This document shows, piece after piece, positions 1 through 5,846 of a stretch of DNA of 6,001 nt; positions within the stretch are counted from its first letter, which is position 1; each line of letters starts with the position of its first letter. A program made the position numbers and the translations under genes. Source of the DNA: Singulisphaera sp. GP187 (lineage in GTDB: Bacteria; Planctomycetota; Phycisphaerae; Phycisphaerales; SM1A02). The notes beneath the pieces were generated by a model. It worked only from the letters and a program-made list of their open reading frames with translations. It was not told where the DNA came from and did not search any database. Where the stretch lies: NCBI GenBank assembly GCA_945896765.1, contig CAMDEL010000101.1:1-6001 (forward strand), in the 5' to 3' direction.

Positions 1-140
1 TCCGGATGAAAAATGTTTGGATGCACTGGATACAAGATTCCAGCGCTCCCGATTGACATATAAATAAAGAGCAGCACGAGCAGAACAATGCCAAATCTGA
101 CAGAACTGAACAGGTCGAAAATGGCGCGTCCAAACTTCAT
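1..140 (-). CDS. N-terminus of a membrane protein, possibly ResB-like (partial)
   Basis: Reading the minus strand from an ATG at 140-138, an open frame runs to the window edge with no stop: 46 codons plus two bases. The product begins MKFGRAIFDLFSSVRFGIV, then a hydrophobic stretch at about residues 15-36 rich in Leu, Val and Ile, then a Gly-Ser-Ala-Gly turn and a segment with several Pro and His. This is one membrane-spanning helix preceded by a short positively charged N-terminus, so the N-terminus is probably cytoplasmic. The pattern of a Ser-Val-Arg motif leading into a Leu/Val-rich helix near residue 15 resembles the start of ResB-like cytochrome c biogenesis proteins, which take part in haem delivery and apocytochrome maturation. 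That family call is inference from a short piece. It is divergent from the cyclophilin gene, 49 bases away. No good Shine-Dalgarno lies close to the ATG; an AGGA sits more than ten bases upstream. Confidence 0.55.
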   Translation of the reverse strand, partial: MKFGRAIFDLFSSVRFGIVLLVLLFIYMSIGSAGILYPVHPNIFHP

Positions 141-175
141 TGAGACTTGCCCATCCTAGGCGCAAGAGAGCCGAT

Positions 176-179
176 AGGA
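176..179 (+). promoter_or_regulatory. Weak ribosome binding site of the cyclophilin gene
   Basis: AGGA lies 10 bases before the ATG at 190. The spacing is at the long end of the usual range. It supports, but does not prove, the chosen start, which also gives a complete signal peptide. No convincing -35/-10 pair was found in the 49-base divergent gap. Confidence 0.3.
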
Positions 180-189
180 TACGTCAACT

Positions 190-909
190 ATGACAACTCT
201 TACTGCAATTCACTCTCGATCATTCGTTCGCTCCGCTGCAGCACTCTTTGTCGCAATCGCAGCGATCGCCAACACCGCAACTGCGCAAGACACCAAACCT
301 GCTGCGCCTTCTGCGCCAACGACCTCTGCGGCACCTGTGTATGTCTCGATGACAACATCCAAAGGTGTGATCTATCTCGAACTCAACGCCGCAAAGGCGC
401 CGATTTCCACAGAGAACTTTGTCAGTTACACCAAAGAAGGTTTTTACAACGGAACGATCTTCCACCGCGTCATCAAGACATTCATGATTCAAGGAGGTGG
501 ATTCACTGCGGACATGAAGCAGAAGACCACGAAGGCTCCTATTTCAAACGAATGGCAGAATGGCCTTCCTAATAGTCGCGGCGCGATCTCGATGGCTCGC
601 ACAAACGAACCAAATAGCGCAACGAGCCAGTTCTTCATCAACACCGTCGACAACAAAATGCTCGATCAACCTCGTGGCGGCGCTGCATATGCAGTCTTCG
701 GCAAGGTCATCAAAGGTATGGATGTCGTCGATGCCATTGCGGCAGTTCCAACTGGACAATCAAGTGGAATGGGAGATGTTCCAAAGACTGTCGTCACAAT
801 CGAAATGATGGAAGTCCTCTCTGCACCTCCTGAGATGGATGCACCAGCTGCACCAGCGACTCCAGCACCGACGACTCCAGCAGCACCAACTGGAACGAAG
901 ACTCCGTGA
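190..909 (+). CDS. Exported cyclophilin-type peptidyl-prolyl cis-trans isomerase
   Basis: Catalyses cis-trans isomerisation of Xaa-Pro bonds during protein folding, here in the periplasm or outside the cell. Residues 1-32 form a Sec signal peptide: Arg at 10 and 14, a hydrophobic core at about 16-28, and an Ala-Thr-Ala site before Gln33. A Pro/Ala/Ser/Thr linker reaches residue 49. The cyclophilin domain covers about 50-211, with FHRV (91-94, active-site Arg93), FMIQGG (98-103), the MAR motif (135-137), SATSQFFI (143-150) and YAVFGKV (167-173). The position matching the cyclosporin-binding Trp of human CypA appears to be Leu158, as in many bacterial members. Residues 212-239 are an Ala/Pro/Thr-rich tail. 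The start at 190 is preferred because it gives a full signal peptide. The stop overlaps the start of the aldehyde dehydrogenase gene, suggesting a shared transcript. The domain assignment is secure; the client proteins are unknown. Confidence 0.95.
   Translation: MTTLTAIHSRSFVRSAAALFVAIAAIANTATAQDTKPAAPSAPTTSAAPVYVSMTTSKGVIYLELNAAKAPISTENFVSYTKEGFYNGTIFHRVIKTFMIQGGGFTADMKQKTTKAPISNEWQNGLPNSRGAISMARTNEPNSATSQFFINTVDNKMLDQPRGGAAYAVFGKVIKGMDVVDAIAAVPTGQSSGMGDVPKTVVTIEMMEVLSAPPEMDAPAAPATPAPTTPAAPTGTKTP
841..890 (+). repeat. Short direct repeats encoding the Ala/Pro tail of the cyclophilin
   Basis: GCACCAGC occurs at 841-848 and 850-857, and the 11-mer CGACTCCAGCA at 857-867 and 872-882. Together they encode alternating Ala, Pro and Thr at the end of the cyclophilin. 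Such low-complexity tails can change length by replication slippage. The tail probably acts as a flexible or wall-associated spacer; this role is inference. Confidence 0.6.
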
Positions 910-2477
910 GCGTGGCGAATCTGACTGCCCAACACCCGCTTCTTGCGAAACTCGGCATCGCAAATCATCCACTGATTTGCGCGCCAGATTCTGCGAACAA
1001 GTCGATTTCGATTTCGTTCAATCCAACAACTGGCGAACCGATCGCTGGCGTACGCCTGCAAAGTCGTGCGGAGCTTGACGAAGCAATCGCTCGATGTGAC
1101 GCAATCTTTCAAGCGTGGCGATCTTGCCCTGCTCCACAACGCGGCGAGATTGTGCGTTTGATCGGCAACGAATTTCGCAGATTGAAAGATCCGCTTGGCG
1201 ATCTGGTCTCTCTCGAAATGGGCAAGATTCGTACCGAAGGACTGGGCGAAGTTCAGGAAGCTATCGATATCGCAGACTTTTCCGTCGGTCTCGCACGACA
1301 GTTGTATGGACTCTCGATGCACTCCGAGCGTGCGCGTCACCGCATGTACGAACAGTGGCATCCGCTTGGAACAATCGGAATCATTACCGCATTCAATTTC
1401 CCGTGCGCAGTCTGGGCGTGGAACGCACTTGTCGCCGCAGTTTGTGGTGATACGTGCCTCTGGAAACCGAGTCTTTTCACACCCCTCGTCGCGATTGCGA
1501 CCAATGAAATTGCGCGCAAAGTCATGACAGAACAGCAGATTTTTCGCCCCGAAGGACTCGATCCTGCGGATGTTTTCACGCTCATCATCGGCACAGATGA
1601 ACATGTCGGCGAACCAATGATCGCGGATCGACGACTGCCACTGATCAGTGCGACAGGATCGTGTCGTATGGGGCGTCGTGTCGCGCAAGTTGTCGGCGCT
1701 CGACTTGGTCGCACGCTGTTGGAGCTTGGCGGAAATAATGCAATCATTGTTCAGCCTGATGCAGATCTCGATCTTGTTACACGCGCAGTTCTCTTTGGTG
1801 CTGTCGGCACAGCTGGCCAACGTTGCACAACAACTCGCAGATTGCTCGCGCACGAATCGATCATCGAACAACTCTTGACACGCCTCGCGAAGGCATACAA
1901 GACAATTCCGATTGGCGATCCGCTTGACTCCAAGACTCTTATGGGTCCACTCGTTGATGCGCGAGCAGTGGCTGGAATGCGCGCAGCAATTGAAAGTGCC
2001 GTCAGTGAAGGCTGCACGATTCTTTGCGGCGGAATCGAAGGTATCGATCGACTCGCAAAGTCACCAGGAAACTTTGTAGAGCCGACAATCATTCGTGTTC
2101 CCAAAGGAAAGATTCCTGCAATTACTCGCGAAGAAACATTCGCGCCGATTCTTTATGTCTTCTCCGTGACTTCGCTCGAGGATGCTCTTGTCATCCAAAA
2201 CGGCGTAGATCAAGGTCTTTCGAGCGCAATTTTCACGGACAGCGTTCGGTCGGCAGAACGATTCCTTGCTGCACACGGCAGTGACTGCGGAATTGCTAAT
2301 GTGAATATTGGAACCAGCGGCGCAGAAATCGGCGGCGCATTTGGCGGCGAAAAAGACACAGGTGGTGGCCGAGAATCTGGTTCCGATTCTTGGAAGGCGT
2401 ATATGCGACGGCAGACCTGCACGATCAACTGGGGCGGCGACCTTCCTTTGGCGCAGGGCATCCGTTTCGGAGAGTGA
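906..2477 (+). CDS. ALDH7/antiquitin-type aldehyde dehydrogenase (alpha-aminoadipate semialdehyde / piperideine-6-carboxylate dehydrogenase)
   Basis: Predicted cytosolic NAD(P)-dependent enzyme that oxidises alpha-aminoadipate semialdehyde (in equilibrium with piperideine-6-carboxylate) to alpha-aminoadipate in lysine catabolism. The 523 residues match the full length of the family. Visible catalytic parts: Asn164 in FNFP (oxyanion hole), Lys187 in LWKPS, the Rossmann loop GSCRMG (251-256), general base Glu273 in ELGGNN, nucleophile Cys307 in GQRCTT, and EETFAP (409-414). ALDH7 signatures are ELGGNNAIIV, the Arg just before the nucleophile, GEVQE (114-118) holding a likely substrate-carboxylate contact, and the C-terminal anchor loop with GAEIGGAFGGEK followed by GGGRESGSD. 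These match my memory of human ALDH7A1 closely. The start is GTG at 906, overlapping the cyclophilin stop (GTGA); GTG at 912 is a possible alternative. The CoA-transferase gene follows after one base. Related semialdehydes could also be substrates. Confidence 0.92.
   Translation: MSVANLTAQHPLLAKLGIANHPLICAPDSANKSISISFNPTTGEPIAGVRLQSRAELDEAIARCDAIFQAWRSCPAPQRGEIVRLIGNEFRRLKDPLGDLVSLEMGKIRTEGLGEVQEAIDIADFSVGLARQLYGLSMHSERARHRMYEQWHPLGTIGIITAFNFPCAVWAWNALVAAVCGDTCLWKPSLFTPLVAIATNEIARKVMTEQQIFRPEGLDPADVFTLIIGTDEHVGEPMIADRRLPLISATGSCRMGRRVAQVVGARLGRTLLELGGNNAIIVQPDADLDLVTRAVLFGAVGTAGQRCTTTRRLLAHESIIEQLLTRLAKAYKTIPIGDPLDSKTLMGPLVDARAVAGMRAAIESAVSEGCTILCGGIEGIDRLAKSPGNFVEPTIIRVPKGKIPAITREETFAPILYVFSVTSLEDALVIQNGVDQGLSSAIFTDSVRSAERFLAAHGSDCGIANVNIGTSGAEIGGAFGGEKDTGGGRESGSDSWKAYMRRQTCTINWGGDLPLAQGIRFGE
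2469..2474 (+). promoter_or_regulatory. Strong ribosome binding site of the CoA-transferase gene
   Basis: GGAGAG lies in the last codons of the aldehyde dehydrogenase gene. Its GGAG core ends 6 bases before the ATG at 2479. This fixes the start of the CoA-transferase subunit and makes the longer in-frame opening from 2308 unlikely. It also suggests translational coupling with the gene before it. Confidence 0.8.
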
Positions 2478-2478
2478 T

Positions 2479-3141
2479 ATGCCGCTCGATCGCAATCAAC
2501 TCGCTCAACGTGCCGCGCTTGAATTACAAGACGGCTTTTATGTCAACCTCGGCATAGGTATTCCAACGCTTGTCGCCAATTATGTTCCAAAGGAAATGAC
2601 CGTCTGGCTGCAATCGGAAAATGGATTGCTTGGAATGGGCGAATTTCCTATCGACAGCGAAGTCGATGCCGACCTCATTAACGCTGGTAAGCAAACAGTC
2701 ACTGGAGTTGCTGGCCACTCTTTTTTTTCCAGCGCAGATAGTTTCGGCATGATTCGCGGCGGCCACATCGACCTTGCAATCCTGGGTGCAATGGAAGTTT
2801 CGCAAGAGGGCGACTTAGCAAATTGGATGATTCCCGGAAAACTTGTCAAAGGTATGGGCGGCGCAATGGATCTTGTTGCTGGCGTGAAACGGCGAATCGT
2901 TGTCATGGAACATGCCAATAAACGCGGCGAAGCGAAGATTATTCCGACTTGCACCCTGCCACTGACGGGCAAACACTGCGTCGATATGTTGATCACCGAT
3001 ATGTGCGTGATGGTGATGGACGAAACCACTCGCCGCTTTGTTTTGACGGAAGTCGCTCCAGGTGTAACGGTCGATGATGTCCGAGCTCGTACCACTGCGG
3101 ATTTCAAAGTCGCCCCACAAGTGATTGCAGTTCGGGTGTGA
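2479..3141 (+). CDS. 3-oxoacid CoA-transferase, subunit B (SCOT / AtoA / PcaJ family)
   Basis: Subunit B of a class I CoA-transferase, which moves CoA from succinyl-CoA or acetyl-CoA to a 3-oxo acid such as acetoacetate or 3-oxoadipate through an enzyme-glutamyl-CoA intermediate. The 220 residues equal the usual length of subunit B. Seen in order: NLGIGIPTLVANY (23-35), SENGLLGMG (46-54) with the catalytic glutamate as Glu47, a SADSFGMIRGGHIDLAILGA-type segment at about 85-104, the GKLVKGMGGAMDLV region, and a CTLPLTG motif near residue 155 followed by VDMLITD. The start at 2479 has a strong Shine-Dalgarno; the upstream in-frame extension falls inside the dehydrogenase gene. Subunit A normally sits next to subunit B, but none is in this window. 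The active enzyme therefore needs a partner encoded elsewhere. Substrate cannot be fixed from sequence; the lysine-pathway neighbour only hints at a role in amino acid breakdown. Confidence 0.9.
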   Translation: MPLDRNQLAQRAALELQDGFYVNLGIGIPTLVANYVPKEMTVWLQSENGLLGMGEFPIDSEVDADLINAGKQTVTGVAGHSFFSSADSFGMIRGGHIDLAILGAMEVSQEGDLANWMIPGKLVKGMGGAMDLVAGVKRRIVVMEHANKRGEAKIIPTCTLPLTGKHCVDMLITDMCVMVMDETTRRFVLTEVAPGVTVDDVRARTTADFKVAPQVIAVRV

Positions 3142-3159
3142 TGGGCTGCTGATGGACTG

Positions 3160-3178
3160 CCCTGCAAGGCTTGCAGGG
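3160..3178 (+). promoter_or_regulatory. Hairpin 1 in the leader of the DUF1080 gene
   Basis: CCCTGCAA (3160-3167) pairs perfectly with TTGCAGGG (3171-3178) around a 3-base loop, giving an 8-bp GC-rich stem. It starts 18 bases after the CoA-transferase stop. No run of T follows, so a classic intrinsic terminator is unlikely, though it could pause polymerase or protect the upstream 3' end. Its right arm is shared with hairpin 2, so the two cannot form together. Confidence 0.65.
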
Positions 3179-3193
3179 TCTTCGTACCCTGCA
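3172..3193 (+). promoter_or_regulatory. Alternative hairpin 2 next to the DUF1080 start codon
   Basis: TGCAGGGT (3172-3179) pairs perfectly with ACCCTGCA (3186-3193) around a 6-base CTTCGT loop. The stem ends 5 bases before the ATG at 3199 and covers the place where a ribosome binding site would lie. It competes with hairpin 1 for the same arm. A translational or attenuation switch is possible but is inference. Confidence 0.55.
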
Positions 3194-3198
3194 CACTT

Positions 3199-4560
3199 AT
3201 GCGAAACATTGCCCTTCTCTGCGTTGCTGCCCTCTGCGCACATTCTGCTGCATCAACTGCAGAACCAACCATGCTCTTCAACGGGAAAGATCTTTCAGGC
3301 TGGGTGAATGTCAATTGCTCGAGCGATACATGGACAGTCAAGCAAGGTGATGATGGTGTTCCATACATCTTGTGCTCTGGAGTTCCCACCGGCGTCTTGC
3401 GTACGGCGCAGATGTATGAAAACTTCACGCTTGATATGGACTGGATGCACGAACAAGAACCTGGCAATGCAGGGCTTTTTATTTGGAGCGATGGCATCAC
3501 AGCGGTAGGCGTTCCATTTACGCGCTCGATCGAAGTGCAGATCATGCTCACGCCTGACGTCAAAGACAAAGAAGGTCGCCTGCTTTACACGGGCCAAGGC
3601 GATATTTTTAATATTCACGGATCAACTATGACTCCCGATCGGCCGCATCCAGCTGGATGGAGTCGCTGCCTTCCTTCTGCGCGCATGACCAAAGGCAAAG
3701 GCGAATGGAATCATTACACGGTCAAGGCTGATCATGGACGCTTGACTCTTGCAGTCAATGGAGTCGAAGTTGGCGGCGCATCGAATATCAATCCGCGCAA
3801 GGGATACATCTGTTTGGAAAGCGAAGGAACTCCGATTCGCTTTCGCAACATTCGACTCACGCCCCTGCCAGTAGCCGAACCTCCGATTTCTGCGGATCAA
3901 TGTGCAGTTGCCGACGAGGGTTTCACATATCTCTTAAAAGATGGATTGAAAGTATGGCACGAAGATTCCGCACTCGCTGGTCATTGGAAGTTGAATGATG
4001 ACACGCTTTCATATGACGGCAAGGGAAGTCATCTGTGGACCAACGAATCGTTTGGCGACTTCGAATTCGTCATCGACTGGAGATGGGTCGGCGATTCGCA
4101 AGGCAAAATGCAACGACCTCTTTTCGCCGCAGATGGCAGTGAACAGAAGGACGCTGAAGGAAAGCCGCAAACTATGGAAATCGAAGAGTGGGATAGCGGC
4201 ATCTATGTGCGCGGCGATTCGAAGAGTCAAGTGAATATGTGGAATTGGCCAGCAGGAAGTGGCGAAATTTGGGGATACCGCACCGATCAATCAATGTCCC
4301 CTGCCATTCGCGCCGCGTGCACTCCCAAGATGAAAGCCGATGCGCCCATCGGATCTTGGAATCGCTTTCGCATCACGATGCAAGGTGAGCAAATGAAAGT
4401 TCTTCTCAATAATAAAGCTGTGATTCCAGGTGCGACTCTGCCTGGCGTTGCCGCGACGGGCTCAATCGCGATTCAGAGCCACGGATCTGCACTTGAATGT
4501 ATGAACATTTATATTCGACCCGTTTCGAGTGGTTCCTCAGTCGCGACACCAAAGAAATAA
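3199..4560 (+). CDS. Secreted protein with two tandem DUF1080 (3-keto-disaccharide hydrolase) domains
   Basis: Exported protein of 453 residues. Residues 1-21 are a signal peptide: Arg2, hydrophobic core 4-14, likely cut after Ser-Thr-Ala before Glu22. No lipobox is visible. Domain 1 (about 24-222) has LFNGKDLSGW (26-35), the strand ENFTLDMDW (74-82), NAGLFIWSD (90-98), SIEVQIM (110-116), GDIFNIHG (134-141), the WNHYTV strand (170-175) and FRNIRL (215-220). Domain 2 (about 238-442) repeats this order: LLKDGLKVWH (245-254), FGDFEFVIDW (285-294), SGIYVRGD (333-340), WNRFRITM (387-394) and a closing MNIYIRP. This is the concanavalin-like DUF1080 fold, whose known members hydrolyse 3-keto-glycosides or bind sugars. 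Domain 2 carries an insert near 300-325. Which domain is catalytic cannot be judged. No Shine-Dalgarno precedes the ATG; instead two hairpins do. It probably acts in polysaccharide use outside the cytoplasm. Confidence 0.88.
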   Translation: MRNIALLCVAALCAHSAASTAEPTMLFNGKDLSGWVNVNCSSDTWTVKQGDDGVPYILCSGVPTGVLRTAQMYENFTLDMDWMHEQEPGNAGLFIWSDGITAVGVPFTRSIEVQIMLTPDVKDKEGRLLYTGQGDIFNIHGSTMTPDRPHPAGWSRCLPSARMTKGKGEWNHYTVKADHGRLTLAVNGVEVGGASNINPRKGYICLESEGTPIRFRNIRLTPLPVAEPPISADQCAVADEGFTYLLKDGLKVWHEDSALAGHWKLNDDTLSYDGKGSHLWTNESFGDFEFVIDWRWVGDSQGKMQRPLFAADGSEQKDAEGKPQTMEIEEWDSGIYVRGDSKSQVNMWNWPAGSGEIWGYRTDQSMSPAIRAACTPKMKADAPIGSWNRFRITMQGEQMKVLLNNKAVIPGATLPGVAATGSIAIQSHGSALECMNIYIRPVSSGSSVATPKK

Positions 4561-4565
4561 GCGCT

Positions 4566-5552
4566 TTATTCTTCGCTTACTTCTTTCAATCGGTGCTTCA
4601 TTTGCGATTTCAGCCGAGCCAAGATCGATGAATGCATTTGACTGACGCGGCTTTCGGAAAGATCGAGCGTCACGCCAATTTCTTTCATTGTGAGTTCTTC
4701 GTAATAATACAAGATCACAATCAATCTCTCGGAGCGAGTCAATCCGCGAGTCAAAAGCGTTTGCAAGTCTTGACGCTGAAGCATCTGGAATGCGTCGGCA
4801 TCGCCTGGTTCTTGCGCAACATCAATTTCGCGCGCTTCACCAGAAGAATCCGCGTCCGACCATTTCTTATTGAGACTCACAATCCCAACGGGGCGCGAAT
4901 CGCGATTGATCTTCTCGAACTCTTCGGGACTGACATCGAGATGTGCCAAGAGTTCTTCATCCGTTGCTGGACGACCCTTCGACATTTCAATTTGCTTTCG
5001 CACTCGATCCATCCGAGATGTGCGCGAACGAACAAGTCTTGGGACCCAATCCATCTGACGCAACTCGTCGAAGATTGCTCCTCGAACTCGCTGCGGACAA
5101 TATGTCTCAAACTTAATGCCGCGCAAAGGGTCGTATGAATTGATTGCGTCCATCAATCCAAAGAGACCTGCAGAAATCAAGTCGTCCACTTCGACTTCTG
5201 ATGGAAGACGTGTTCGCATTCGTTCTGCCGTGTATCGAACGAGATGGTGATACCTAGTCATCAATTCATTTCGGATCTGATTGCGCTCTTCTGCGCGACT
5301 GGGATCCTTGCGAACAATTCCATACTGTTTCCAAAGTGATTCAGCGCTTGCCTTCTCTGGCGTTGCCGTTTTTGTCAACGATTTTACGGCCAAGGATTTA
5401 ACAGCGGCAACTTTCGCAGGCTTCGATGTCCCCTTCGCTGACGTAGGCGCAGGCGATTGACTCGCCGACGTCCTTGCTTTCTTCGAAGAAATAGTTGCAG
5501 CAGAACTTCTGGTCGTTCTTGTCGTACTCACATTAGGTTTTGCATTTGTCAT
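4566..5552 (-). CDS. Sigma-28 family (FliA/WhiG-type) RNA polymerase sigma factor with N-terminal tail
   Basis: Alternative sigma factor that directs RNA polymerase to a specific promoter set, often flagellar, envelope or developmental genes. With the start at 5552 it has 328 residues; typical FliA proteins are about 240-260. Residues 1-70 are a low-complexity Ser/Thr/Ala/Lys tail, including the repeat VKSLAVKSL. Region 2 covers about 95-165 with VDDLISAGLFGLMDAI (122-137) and KFETYCPQRVRGAIFDELR (147-165). Region 3 begins at DWVPR (168-172). Region 4 spans about 261-318, with the helix-turn-helix TMKEIGVTLDLSESRVSQMH (288-307), the FliA/WhiG signature. Region 1.1 of primary sigma factors is absent. 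The start at 5552 has a strong Shine-Dalgarno; an in-frame ATG at 5624 would add 24 residues but has only AAGG touching the codon. It converges on the DUF1080 gene with 5 bases between stops. No anti-sigma gene is adjacent. Confidence 0.93.
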   Translation of the reverse strand: MTNAKPNVSTTRTTRSSAATISSKKARTSASQSPAPTSAKGTSKPAKVAAVKSLAVKSLTKTATPEKASAESLWKQYGIVRKDPSRAEERNQIRNELMTRYHHLVRYTAERMRTRLPSEVEVDDLISAGLFGLMDAINSYDPLRGIKFETYCPQRVRGAIFDELRQMDWVPRLVRSRTSRMDRVRKQIEMSKGRPATDEELLAHLDVSPEEFEKINRDSRPVGIVSLNKKWSDADSSGEAREIDVAQEPGDADAFQMLQRQDLQTLLTRGLTRSERLIVILYYYEELTMKEIGVTLDLSESRVSQMHSSILARLKSQMKHRLKEVSEE

Positions 5553-5558
5553 CGGGGT

Positions 5559-5566
5559 CTCTCCTT
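5559..5566 (-). promoter_or_regulatory. Ribosome binding site deciding the sigma factor start
   Basis: On the minus strand AAGGAGAG lies at 5566-5559, and its GGAG core ends 8 bases before the ATG at 5552. It is the best Shine-Dalgarno in the window and favours this start over the in-frame ATG at 5624. Confidence 0.8.
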
Positions 5567-5644
5567 GACCTGTTTCGAACTTATCGAGCACAACAATCCT
5601 TGTCGTGCCCAATTCTTCATCCATCCTTAGATGAAGATGCGTGA

Positions 5645-5674
5645 ACTATACAACACGATTTGCAAATCTTGCAA
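5645..5674 (-). promoter_or_regulatory. Candidate sigma-70-type promoter of the sigma factor gene
   Basis: On the minus strand TTGCAA (5674-5669, four of six bases of the -35 consensus) is followed after 18 bases by TATAGT (5650-5645, five of six of the -10 consensus). Transcription would start near 5638, leaving a leader of about 86 bases to the ATG at 5552. If the ATG at 5624 were used the leader would be only about 14 bases. The assignment rests on pattern alone. Confidence 0.4.
5657..5668. repeat. Perfect 12-bp palindrome inside the sigma promoter (possible operator)
   Basis: GATTTGCAAATC is its own reverse complement. It fills the spacer between the candidate -35 and -10 boxes and abuts the -35. 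Its core TTGCAA (5660-5665) is repeated 9 bases on at 5669-5674. A dimeric repressor bound here would block the promoter; no regulator is identified. Confidence 0.5.
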
Positions 5675-5846
5675 GAGAGATTTCCATTTTTATTTCAGAA
5701 GGGTCGAAAATATCAGCGCCCGACTTTTCGAACAGACCGTGCCAGTTCCTGAAGACACACGATCACTCGTGCACTTCAACACCACCCACCACAAGATGAT
5801 GGGGTCTGTCTCAGTCGTGAGAACCGCTCGACGGATCAGAAAAAAT
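5675..5846. other. Noncoding stretch between divergent genes
   Basis: This region separates the sigma gene promoter from the partial exported-protein gene. It holds an inverted repeat TCGAAAA (5704-5710) / TTTTCGA (5725-5731) with a 14-base loop, and a small stem CACGA (5758-5762) / TCGTG (5767-5771) with a 4-base loop. I could not find a convincing -35/-10 pair on the plus strand, nor a recognisable RNA gene or riboswitch. Confidence 0.5.
5704..5731. repeat. Inverted repeat TCGAAAA / TTTTCGA
   Basis: Two perfect 7-base arms with a 14-base gap lie between the divergent genes. They could be a protein-binding site or an RNA stem. The arms are AT-rich and short, so chance is possible. Confidence 0.35.

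Noticed and set aside
53..58. Perfect TTGACA -35 box
   Set aside because: No -10 box occurs 16-18 bases downstream, and the site lies inside the membrane-segment codons of the minus-strand gene.
113..122. GGTCGAAAAT shared with 5702-5711
   Set aside because: A single 10-base match across 6 kb with no conserved flanks is weak evidence and is probably chance.
666..1871. Minus-strand open frame of 401 codons
   Set aside because: It lies antisense to the cyclophilin and aldehyde dehydrogenase genes, whose family motifs are unmistakable. The product is rich in Cys, Arg and Ser with no domain pattern, as expected of a shadow frame.
2308..2478. In-frame upstream extension of the CoA-transferase gene
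   Set aside because: It overlaps the conserved end of the dehydrogenase, adds 57 residues not seen in subunit B proteins, and the start at 2479 has a strong ribosome binding site and gives normal length.
3160..3180. Intrinsic terminator after the CoA-transferase gene
   Set aside because: The stem is good but is followed by TCTTCGT rather than a run of T, so termination there is not supported.
2580..3569. Minus-strand open frame of 329 codons
   Set aside because: It spans the CoA-transferase gene, the hairpin leader and the start of the DUF1080 gene on the opposite strand, and its product is low-complexity Ser/Thr/Pro-rich without recognisable motifs.
5553..5624. 24-residue N-terminal extension of the sigma factor from the ATG at 5624
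   Set aside because: Its only Shine-Dalgarno-like bases touch the start codon, while the ATG at 5552 has an ideal site. It is less likely but not excluded.
5646..5687. 13-codon minus-strand frame as a leader peptide of the sigma gene
   Set aside because: It overlaps the candidate promoter boxes and would end upstream of the predicted transcription start, with nothing else to support it.
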